A stretch of 64,000 bases of DNA from Schistosoma haematobium (Eukaryota > Platyhelminthes > Trematoda > Strigeidida > Schistosomatidae), in contig NC_067200.1 of NCBI RefSeq assembly GCF_000699445.3, forward strand, positions 19,333,003 to 19,397,002, given 5' to 3'. The first letter of the stretch is position 1; every line of letters begins with the position of its first letter. Below the pieces are notes generated by a model. That model searched no databases, was not told the DNA's origin, and saw only the letters and a program-made list of their open reading frames with translations. The position numbers and the translations under genes are program-made. Positions 13,001-25,000 of the stretch are shown piece by piece.

Positions 13001-16000
13001 TTAAGTTAAGCATTCGCGCATGAGATCGAAGGTCCTGAGTTCGAATCCTACTTTCTCTTTATACATTTGAACATAACATTTTTCTCGTTTAAAGATCCCC
13101 GTCATATTAAAAGACTAATATTTGAACGATAAATATTCTTTTCGATAAATTCTCTTCAGGTTCTACATTTATCCCATATGCAAATTAGTAATCCTATAAA
13201 TGATCAGGTTAATGGCATAGTACATCGTTAGAAGCATGTGAATAGGTCCACAAACCGGGGATCCCATTAAGACCCATTCTAGATAAGTATAAATCTTACC
13301 ATACTATAACTAAATGGTTGATAACTGTATTGAAACCTCTACACGAAATGCTTGTAAAATATAGTGTTTATGATGTTTTCCAATTTGTTGATAAAATCAA
13401 AAATGCAAATACGTTGGGGCTAAAGATGACGTCATTGGATGTAACATCGCTATTCACAAACGCCCAATTCATAGAAACTGTAGAATATATAGGTGAACAG
13501 CTGATTGAAAATGAAATTGAAACTACTGTTCCCATTCATGTCGTGTAAGAGTTATTACTCAAATGCACCATGAATGTGAATTTCAAGTTCAACGGTGATG
13601 ATGTTGCAATGGGTTCACCACTAAGCCCTATACTAGCTGATATTTTTCTAGCCAAACTAGAAAATTGTCCACTAAAAAAGATTATTTAAAACTTCACATT
13701 TTACTGTAGATACATAAATGACACGTTAATCCTCTGTAAAGATAATACGTCACCGCAAGAGGTTCTTAGGCGATTTAATGAAGTACATTCAGCCATTCAG
13801 TTTACATTTGAAGAAGAGAGTTATGGTTGAATAGCCTTTTTGGACGTTCTCTTGACTGAGAGAGCGTATGGATAGTTAAAAAGGAACTTGAACAGAAAAA
13901 GTACATGGACTGGACAATATACGAATTTCCGGAGCTTTGTAGCCTTACAGTACAAACGAAACTTGATCAAAACCTTTAGTTACCGTATACACACTATATA
14001 TTCTGGTGATATAGTTAAACAAGAGCTTAACACCTTGCATAATACTCTCAGGGAGAACGACTACCCTAGAAAGATTATAATTAAATATATGGTCACGAAC
14101 GTGAAAATAGGCGAAATACAAACAGTGAAGAAGAAATCCCTGTTCATGCGTCTACAATTCAGAAGGGATGCATATAGTGAAATATTAACTCAGAGATTAC
14201 GTAGGACAATACAAAAATCTTTTAGCGCCGGAGAACTGCGATTAGTATTTTCTACGCGCCCAATGGTTACACCAAGGCTAAAAGATGAATTACCTAGAAT
14301 GACCACCTCATTTTGTATTTATCAGTTTGACTGCTCCTGTGGAGCCAGTTATATTGGTCGAAGTTCTAGGAATTTACATGTTCGTGCTCGTGAACACCTT
14401 CCAGCTTGGCTAAACGAAGGTTTAATAAAGAAAATGAACAGCTCAATATTGGCCCATTTAGTACAAACCTGTCATAATGCCAGTATAAACTATTCTTTTT
14501 TTCAATTATTTATAAGGTCAGTAATTTTTTGCCAAAACTGGTCAGACTAAAAGTCCTTCAAACGGCTGAAGCAATAGACATCCGGATGAAGAAACCGGAG
14601 CTATGCGCACAGAAGAAATATATTCAACCACTCCTCCCCCCCTGGCCAACATCAAGGCCAATTAATTAATCGTAATCTTAACTATTGAATGACCCAATTT
14701 GACTACGACCTTTCGCAGTCAATTGTATCTGTCTCTAGTATGGGGGTTGTGGAGATTATTACGTATTTGATTGAGATCATGAACCGATTGATGTTAGACC
14801 ACCACCTTTGGAAACCTGGAAGCACTGGGCGGCCGTTTCGTCCTATTGTCGGACTCCTCAGCAGTGCTCATCCACGCAATTTCGTGGATTGGTTGACGTT
14901 ATACACTATCATCATTGGATGCCGGCTCAGTGGTCTAGTTGGTTAAGCGTTCGCGCGCGAGACCGAAAGCCCTGGGTTCGAATCCCACGAGCGGGATCGT
15001 GGATGCGCGCTGCTGAGGAGTTACACAATAGGACGAAACGGCCGTCCAGTGCTTCCAGGTTTCCAAAGGTGGTGGTCTAACATCAATCGGTTCATGATCT
15101 CAATCAAAAATGTAACTGTCTCTGTTATCTTTATTCATAAATCTTTGTATTATTATTATTATTATTCATATTATTGGTTAAACATTATCATTAATCTCCC
15201 CTATACATGATTCATTCACTTCGCATTCATCCCTCCGCATTACATCTTACTTATTTGATCGAACTGTAATTGCACTATCATTTCTCTCTTACCCTATTTG
15301 ACCCATATTTATTCTGATCATAGATCTTAAAATTTCACTTTACATCTACGCCGATTCAAGTTAACATTCTGATATGAGTGATATTAACATTAACAATTCT
15401 ATTGTATTTTGTTTATCACAATCCTGAATTTACACGCTTTAAACGATGTGCTTTGCCCTTAATCTGGCCATTTTGCGGATTATTAACTTGGATATATGAC
15501 TTGTAGAACCTGAAGACAATTTATCGAAAAGCATATTCTTCGTTCATATACTAGTCTTTTACTGGTTGGAGTCATGAATCAATTGAAGCTAGACCACCAT
15601 GGAAAACCTGAAAGCACTGGACGACCGTTTCGTCCTAGCATGGGAAGCCTCAGCAGTGCGCATCCACGATCCCGCCCCCCCCCGCTAGATTCGAAACCAG
15701 GACCTATCAGTCTCGCACCAGGCGCTTGACCAACTAGACCACGGAGCTGGCCGGCATCCAACGGTGTTAATGACTAACTTCAACCGATCCACGAAGTTGC
15801 GCCATCGTAAACCATTGTCTTCAATGAGTTCCTATCTCACAACAGACCTGGTTGAACTCCACTGGTAAAGGCTTCTCACTAGAACTCCAGGAGTGTCTCC
15901 TGAAGTCAGTCACTAGTGAGTAGCTGATTATTATTATCAGAATGGGTTTTGTGGAGATTTTTAAAAATTTCACTGGTTGGAATCACGAGTCAATTGATGA

Positions 16001-19000
16001 CATTTTTCATTTATACAGAAGATTTGATAAAGAGCACTATCTTCGTTTGTTATTATCCATATCACATATTCCTTGGGTACTATCTCTTCGTACATTACTG
16101 TGTATTATTTTCATATCGTTCCAAAACTTTCATTTGAATATATAGCTGAAGAGCTTGATAAGAAAAGAGAATATTTCTTCGGATGCTATGTTCCTTTTTT
16201 CATCACTTAATCAGATTCAGTTGACCGATCACGCCTGACGGAGAATATCCTGCATTCTCATGTTTACAGGGTTGTGGAGACCAAAGATCCTGAATTCGAA
16301 TCCCATATGCGAGATCGTGGATACGCACTATTGTGTCGTCTCAGTGCATTCTTACAATCATACTAGGTTTATCTATAAGTAATAATTGAGTATCTACGCA
16401 GATTGCCAATAACAATTTGAAATTTACCCACCTCACCATCGTATCTCATTTTTGTGATTATTGAAAAGAGACTTGTTTAAAACGACAAAATTCGATGACC
16501 TGATTCACTTCTATTCCGTTTGTAACACGGTAACAGTAATTTACGTACACTTTGATAAATGAACAAGTCAGCTGATAATCATAAATTTCATCTATGCTCT
16601 TATATGTTATTGATTGTGTTGAAGAAACGACAAGGAAAAGAATGATAGTAAGTGTAGTAATGTTCTATAATTGACGAAATGGCTTTGATTATTACTTTAA
16701 TATAATTGCAGTATACAAATGTCTCTTAATACGATGATAAACGATCACGCGCGAAATCGATAGGTCCTGAGTTTAGATCTGGCGAGGTGGTATCGTGAAT
16801 GCCCACTGGTGAAGAGTTCCACAACAGAACAAAACGGCCATCTAGTGCTTAAAGGTTTTCTCTAGTAGTCTAGTTTCAATTGAATCATGATTGCAACTGT
16901 CAAAACTTACAATGGTAAATGTTTGGTAGTTTCATATTCAGATTGATAATGTCGTTAATCTTCATTATTTTAAGTATAAACTATGCGATGGATACAAGGA
17001 TACCAAAAAAATCAGATCAAATTTCATTTCATCCACAAAATGGGGATTAAAGTGTAGTAACAAGCCTATTTAACTATTTTTTATTACTTCAATGATATGA
17101 GGTCCTTGTGTTCAAACTTCTCACTGAAATCTCACATTCATAAATGTGATCAAGAAATGTCAATAAACAGATCCAACATACTTTTCATTCTACTTTTCTT
17201 AAGTATTCAACAATTCAAATGTAGAGTTAACTTTTGAATATATGAATATCTCACTGGTCAGAAACAAGCCTCGAAAGATTCTACGAAGAGCTAGGTTAAT
17301 TTGATAAAAATGAATTACTTACTTACTTACTTACTTAGTCCTGTTAACCGTCATAGAGGAGCATAGGCCGACCACCAGCATTCTCCTTCCTAATCAGTCT
17401 TGCACAATCCATTCCATTTGCTATTATTCCCCTCGGGTCATTGATGGATGCATAACATTGGATAATATTCATTATAATTCGCTCGTTCTTTGTTTTGAAG
17501 AATGCGCTAATGATCCTGAATTCATGAGATTCCCATCCTATGACTACATGTCGTGCTTCTTTGAATTAGTTAAATTTAAATCGATATGAACAATATTCCT
17601 AGAAAAAATCCTATATTCATATACATGATCCTGTGGTAGATAAGCCAAAGATGGATGGTGGCTAACAGCGCAATCCAGAACGCACATTCCATATTATTTG
17701 TGACTTATCAGAGTTTATGTTCGCCGTTCATCTTAAACACCATCATGTTATCCACTTAGTTACTGAGTCCAGATAGTCACTAATTTGTGCAAATATGAGA
17801 CTATTCAATTTCAGTCCTAAACATTAAGCGGACTATTCAAACAAACAAGACAAAAATGAATGATACCATTGATAAGCCATTTGAATGTAAGTGAATATGA
17901 CAATACAAATAATTGTATCAAATCTTTATTTCTATGTAGATGGAAGCCCAAGTACATCAGAAAGTCCTCCTGAGTAAGTCAACGCAGTTTGTCTAACTAT
18001 CACTTTAGTCTTTTTTTACACTTTTCTTACTGATTCTAACAAGTGGCAACAAAAGTAAATTACTTTAAACTTTGTCTACTATGTCGTCGAAGTTAAGTAT
18101 TTTTAAACTATCTATCATCTGACAAAATAAAACTGACTTTGGTTTTAGTCAAATTAAATCCATAGAAGTCATTCGAACTGTAGTGAACAAGAACACAAGT
18201 GTGGACAACCGAATGTATTTGAACACAAAATTACAGAACCTTCTATTGAAATCTGGGAACCATACAGTAAATACTTCATTTACAAAATATCAATCAATCG
18301 TCACTCACTTCATTGTTCTTTCGTTTCCACACTGATCATTCTTTGTTCTCATTCTCTTTTCTTTGATCTTCTTAACCTTTTGCAAACAGACATTTCACTT
18401 TCGATTGATGATACATACTACTTATAACTATCGACATCAGTAATATACACAACAAAAATAAGCAGAATATCTTTTCATACATCTCGACTGTCATCAATCC
18501 ACTGATCAATCAATTCTTTTTATTATCAGCAGTTTTTGGACATTGATTAAATTTTTGGATATAATTAGAGATCATTATTATGATTTCGTCGTTTCAAGAA
18601 CACTTGAACGTATCGAAGAATTCCACTTTATTTAATTGAAAGTAGTGAAATATTAAAACATTTGCCAAGATTTATTAGTGGTCTACGTACGAAATACTAT
18701 GAAGTAGTACGATATGAATTGTTTGTAATTATTGATTTTTATCAGAAGGGGTTTGTGGAGATTTTAGAAATTACACAGATTGAAATCATGAGTCAGTTGA
18801 AGCTAGACCACCATGGAAAACCTAGAAGCACTGGACGGCCGTTTTGTCCTAGCATGAGACTCCTCAGCCGTGTGCATCCACGATCCTGCACCCTGCGGGA
18901 TTCGAACCCAGGACCTACTGGTTTTCACGCGCGAGCACTTAACCATTAGACCACTGGGCCGGCATCCAACGGTGTTAACGTCTAACTTCAACCAATCCAC

Positions 19001-22000
19001 GAAGTTGCGCCACCGTAAACCATTGTCTTCAGTGAGCTGATATCTCACAACAGACCTGGTTGAACTCCACTGGCCGTCCAGTGCTTCCAGGTTTTCCATG
19101 GTGGCCTAGCTTCAACTGACTCATGATTTCAATCTGTGAAATTATTGATTTGTTGAAGGACAGCTGACGAGTCTCAAGTAGGACGAAACGTACGTCATGA
19201 ATTCCATAGCTGGCCACTATCATCGCAGCTTACAGTGCTTGTGACTTAAAGCAATATCAAATCAATCCGCACAGGATGCACATACGCCAATAAGAGACTG
19301 ATGATTTGTAGGCCTAATCATCAATAAGAAGTTTTAAGCAACGAATAAAAAAAATAGATCAGGATTATTCTATTGATGAATATTCCATCCTATCCTTTAA
19401 GCAGAGAAAATCAATCTTGTCATGTATAATTATCTCAATGTAGCACAATGGAACCATTTGTAAACATTAATTACATCTTTGCATAGTGTATGTATATGTT
19501 TGCGTGTACTTATGAAATATGTCTCCACATAGTTCTGATAATCTTTATCTTCTTATTACACTATCGAAATTTATCAAAAGGGACTAACTGCTCCATGTTA
19601 ACCATATGACGCTTAACATGGTCAGATTGTCATGATCTAATTTAGTGGTTCTTATTTGACGCTATGACAATGATTTTGTTTTTTTCATCGCTACTCAATG
19701 AGCTGATTCATAGGACATTGTCAGTGTTGGGATATTCAGTAAAATATCCCGAAAATCATCCTGTTGAGTCTAATGCTATCCTTGGACATGAAATGGTATC
19801 ATCTTATTGGTCAATATTTGTTTAACGTGTCATTTTCCTACTGGCCATTATTGTAAAATGTTATTTTCTATTTTATGGTACGTTGTGGTCTGCTTGACTG
19901 GTATATAAACAAAGTATGTTTGAAATATAATGATTCATATCTCCGAGGCTGTGACTTCTGTTCTGGACTCAACTGGCTGGGCTAGACAGGGAAGCAGGAC
20001 CAATCAGAACCCTGGGTCGTTCTTATGTGTTTGTGCGTCCTTGGTCCGATCAATAATTCGCTACCCCTTAATCAGCAGCATTTATTTTCACATTATAACA
20101 GTCAGTATGTAAGAAAATAAACAAATTTTGCATGATTATACCTGTACAACTGTCATCTAAGCTTCTTTGAACCGGGAACTTTTATTCAGACAATATGAGA
20201 TTGAATTAGAATTACTCTCACACTTAAACGATAAAAAAGATAATCTCATTATCACACTTAACGATCTTGACTACATTGACTTGATTAAGTCATGGTTGAC
20301 TTGTTGACAAATGGCAAGATTCTTATTTGACCACTTTCTTAATACAACAAACATATTTATATGTACTTGATGAAGATCAAATAAACAAAGGTGAATAAAA
20401 CTTTTACCATTATTCTTTATTTGTTTGTTTTCTATAAACAGTGAGAAAAAGAATAACTCAAATGATCGTAAGTTTAATTTTCGAACTTTTCAATTTTTTA
20501 ATATCCCAGAGTGAACATCAACTCTGAGATGCAGGTACATCCAGCTGACGAGTCCTAAACAGGACGAAACGCGAGTCCTGGATTCCACTGCTAGCCACTA
20601 TCCATCTTTGCTTATAATGCTTGTAAATTAAGGCAATATCGAGGTATACGCACAGTATGCACATATACCAATAAGAGACTGATCAATTTCAGTCCTAAAA
20701 CATCAATGGGAAGATTCAAGTAAAACAATATCCTTGATATTGTTTGTTTATATCTTCTCATTATTGTTTAGGACTGCAATTGATAAATCTCTTCTTGGCA
20801 TATGTACATCCTATGAGAGCTGCCTCGATCTTCACTGAAGTCACAAACATTCTAAGGGAAGATAGATAGGATACAAGACGTGGGTTACGATCTATTCGAA
20901 ACTCTTCAGCTGGATGTATCAGCATTTCAGAGTTGATGTTCACACCGGAACTTCAATCCAGTACTGTTTGCTTCAAACGCCAGCGCGTTATCCACTCAGC
21001 TACTGAGTCTTGATAGTCACCTGCTAGTTTACTTTTATCTTTCCACTGTTATATAAGGCTGCAATTGATCAGTTTCTTATTGGCTCAGAGTGATCATCAA
21101 CTCTGAGATGCAGGTACTTCCAGCTAACGAGTCGCGAATGGGAAGATACGCGCGTCCAGGATTCCACTGCTAGCCACTATCTATACTCTTTAATACCCTG
21201 TTAATACAAAGCTTCATATGACGATTACATTGATTATGAAATTGATTTTTGCATACTTTGATTGAATGCCTGGAATTACTGAACGGTCGTTTGGAATCCT
21301 CAGCGATTTGATATTTACAATTACTTTGATAAAAACATGTTTACAGCATTAAAATAATAAATATCTTACCACATACTGACATAGAATAGATGAAATGTGA
21401 CTAGTATTGAGAATGAGAATCTTTAATTCGTTCTATTGGGGGTGAATTTCGTTGAATCTATCTGAACCTGAGTTGATGTTTACTACAGAATTCGAACCTT
21501 AGTATTGAGAGTTCAAAATGTAGCTTTATTTTTGATGTTTTCATAAATATTAATATTTACTTATTCAAATATGGTTTGCTTCTTCAGATAAAGGAGGAAA
21601 GTCACCAGAAATCCCAGTCAAGTAAGTAAACAGTAATTGAATATGTTCAGTTTATAATCAGTCATCAATTGTGAATATTCTTTGTATAGATCATTTACTA
21701 AAATAAATAGTTTGTTTATTCAATATGAACAATTCAAATGTAAATGTATAGTGAACGAGAACAGAAACGGAGGGTAATCAAACGTATCTAAACATAGAAT
21801 TACAAAATCTTTTACTAAAATCTAAAAATCATACAGTAAATACTTCATTTACAAAATATCAATCAATCATCACTGACTTCATTGTTCTTTCATCTCTACA
21901 CCAATCATTCTCTGTTCTCTGATCTTCTTAACCTTCTGCTTCCAGACACTTCACATTCGATTGATAATACTTACTACTTATATCTGTTGATATTGTACTG

Positions 22001-25000
22001 AACGGAAAGTCGAATTATATTTAGCACAAAATTACAGAGTTACCTCATAAAATAGAAAAAACCATACTATACTACTTAATTTGCTAAGTGATCAATAATT
22101 GTCTTGAACTTCGTTGTTCTTGCATTTCCATACTAATTACTTTCTATTCCTGCTCTATCTTTCTTGATCTTCCCAATCTTCTGCTGCCAGCCATTACATT
22201 CCTGACTCGTGTCATATACTACTTATATCAATAGAAGTAGCACGCACCACAATATCAGTAGCACACACCATATATATATATATAGTTATGTGTAGGAAAG
22301 AAAATAAATGAATTCTAACTCGTATTTGTCTACTATTCGAATGTGTTGTATGAATAGTTTCATGTTATTACTGTGTATTTCACTTCTTTTTCCAGGAATA
22401 ATGTTTCAGCTTCCCGTTAGTTTAACCTTTTCACAATAAAAATATGATAAAACGTATCTACTTATCTGACATTAATTTTCAAGGTCATATCTGGCATCAC
22501 GTTTAAATAGTTACCTCGATACAATCTCTTAGTCTCTGAGGATATGAACTTTTTAATATCAGTTTCAAGAAAAATAAATTATTCTATATCATACATGTAA
22601 TTTCTAATTTGAAATTACTTAAATATAGTTGTAAAAGTGTAATGACGGTCCACGGATGAAGTCGAGGAATTTCTAAGAAGCTCGGAAAGAAATGAAAATA
22701 TTCCATTCAATCATCTTTTTTGAAAAATGCTCTACGTGTAGCTCCTCTATTGGACAAATGCTTATAACCGCTGTATTGTAGGACCGTAAATATGATTTCA
22801 TTTTTTATTAAAAAACTATAAGTACCTGACAGTTTTGTACCATCATTGACACTGTTTGCTATAGCATTTTCTTCATATGTCTTCTGTTTTCTAACTAATT
22901 CTGACAACTGTTTTGTCAGTACATTTGTATGTAAAACTGTGACTCACATTGTATTCGTATTCAAGGGACAATATTGATCGATGTTGAAGAAGCATTTGTC
23001 TTATCGATTACTAATTTTATAAGCACAAAATCCTTGATGAATCAATACAAAACCCCTTTAATCAATGTTTATTATCTCATTACTGAGTATCGCACTCCAT
23101 GGATGTAAGAAAAAAGAAAATAAATTTAAGATATTTTTGTGGTGTGTGCTACTTATATCGATATAAGTAGTATATAACATTAATCAGGAATAGAATATCT
23201 GACAGCGGAAGGTTAAGAATATAGGGGAATAAAGAACGAAAACAAAAAGTAATTAATATGGAAATTCAGGAATAATGACGTCTAAGATGATCGATTGACA
23301 TTTTCCAAATGAAGTACTTATTGTATGGTACTTAAATTTCACTAAGAGATTCTGTAAATTTGTATTGAAATAAATTCGTTTATACACACGCGTGCTTTCG
23401 TTCACTTTGATCTTCATAATATTCTGCCTCCAAGCGGTGAACTTTTGATTGACAATACTACATACTACTTATATCCGTCAATATCAGTAGCACACACCTT
23501 ACTATTGCTAACATTTCTTTTCGACAGCTGAAATGCATATGAACTGAATTAAATGAGTGAAGAAAAGTATTTCATATTTTCAGTAGTATATCGCTTTTAT
23601 AACATGAACATAAGAAAATAGTTGAGATAATGGAGAAGATTTGTAATTCAGGTAAATGATTTTGATGAAGTTTATCCATAATTATGGATAAATAAAGAAG
23701 AAACAAAAATCAAACCCACTGGCGATACAACCAAATTAAGATGTAAACAATGACAGGTTTACGGTCAACAAGAACCAATCAACATCGAGGACTATATGAA
23801 AAGCTGTGAAGCACATATAGAGAGAATCAAACGCTTCACTTCTATCTGAAGTTTGTGCTGATGATGTCGTTCAGAACAACTATGAAAGTTCCATAACAAA
23901 ACTATTCAGCTCAGAGAACAAAATTCCAATAATATCTAAACGTTTTAACGTTTTTTTGAAATCCCTTTATTTATTATTATTACAGCTAAATCTACACCGG
24001 TCGAACAGTCTACCTCGTAAGTATAAACTGAACCACATTTATCCAAAGATTGATTTTTTATAGTAAAAATTACGGATTGGTGTGAATTCAACTACAATTC
24101 GATTTTCACAGTTGATTTCACTAGTCGATCTTAGCTATACTGCTAATAAAGCATTGGATGGCCGATTTATCCCAGATTGGAACTCGTCATCCCACCCCGC
24201 GAGACTCGAACCTAGGATCTTCGATCTCATGCACGAGCGCCTAACCTCTAGACCAATCAGCTGGCCAGCAACCAAAGAAGTTGATATCTAATTTCAACCA
24301 ATCCACCAAATCACTCCACCGTCCACCATTGTCTTTAGTGAGTTACTATCTCACAACACATCCGGTTGAATTCCACTGGTTGTGCCTTTTCACTAGAACT
24401 TCATGAAATACCTATTGAAGCCAGTCACTAGTGACCGTATGGTGATTATTATCAGAAGAGGGATTTTGTGCTGAGTTCATGAGTAAATCGAATGTAGATC
24501 ACCATGGAAGCCTGGAAGCACTGCATGGTCGTTTTGTCTTATTTGGGATTCTTCATCAGTGCGCATCCACGATCCCGCTCGCGGGATTCAAACTCAACTA
24601 ATAAATTACTACGAGCTCCAAAAAGTCCCCCTTTTGATGAAAAAAAATTCTGATTTTTCCTCCAAAGTATTCAGTTTATACATTTTAACATCATGATTTC
24701 AGGGGACAACCAGCGTGGAAGTACGTTATACATAATTAAGAAAAAAGTTATTTATGACTTCATTTTTATGTATATACGATTCTTACAAATAAGTTCTAAG
24801 AAAAAACCATTTGTATGTACCATAATGAATTGTTCTTTTAGATACAGTGTTATTTGGTGTTCATATATTTACCCATCAACATCTAATAACACTGCGTGAT
24901 ATGGATCAGAATCGATCACAATTGCGTCGGTGTATACATTCTTTGTCTTGCCTTAAACTATGAGTTCAAAATTGCTTCATATCTTTCTTTCTATGGACTA

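Larger units (their letters stand above)
14745..15112 (+). repeat. SINE family 2 snap-back pair
   Basis: A plus-strand copy (14879-15112: body, GGCTCAGTGGTCTAG head, GGGTTCGAATCCCAC B-box, hammerhead, tail) is directly preceded by the same family's hammerhead and tail on the minus strand (14751-14878). The arms, about 115 bp, are inverted repeats around the tRNA-like head. Confidence 0.75.

Noticed and set aside
14940..15000. tRNA gene candidate (GCTCAGTGGTCTAG with GGGTTCGAATCCCAC)
   Set aside because: It is the head of a SINE present in many diverged copies; no full cloverleaf with acceptor stem pairing.
15579..15761. Small minus-strand ORF
   Set aside because: Lies wholly inside a SINE copy and reads through its tRNA-like head and ribozyme.
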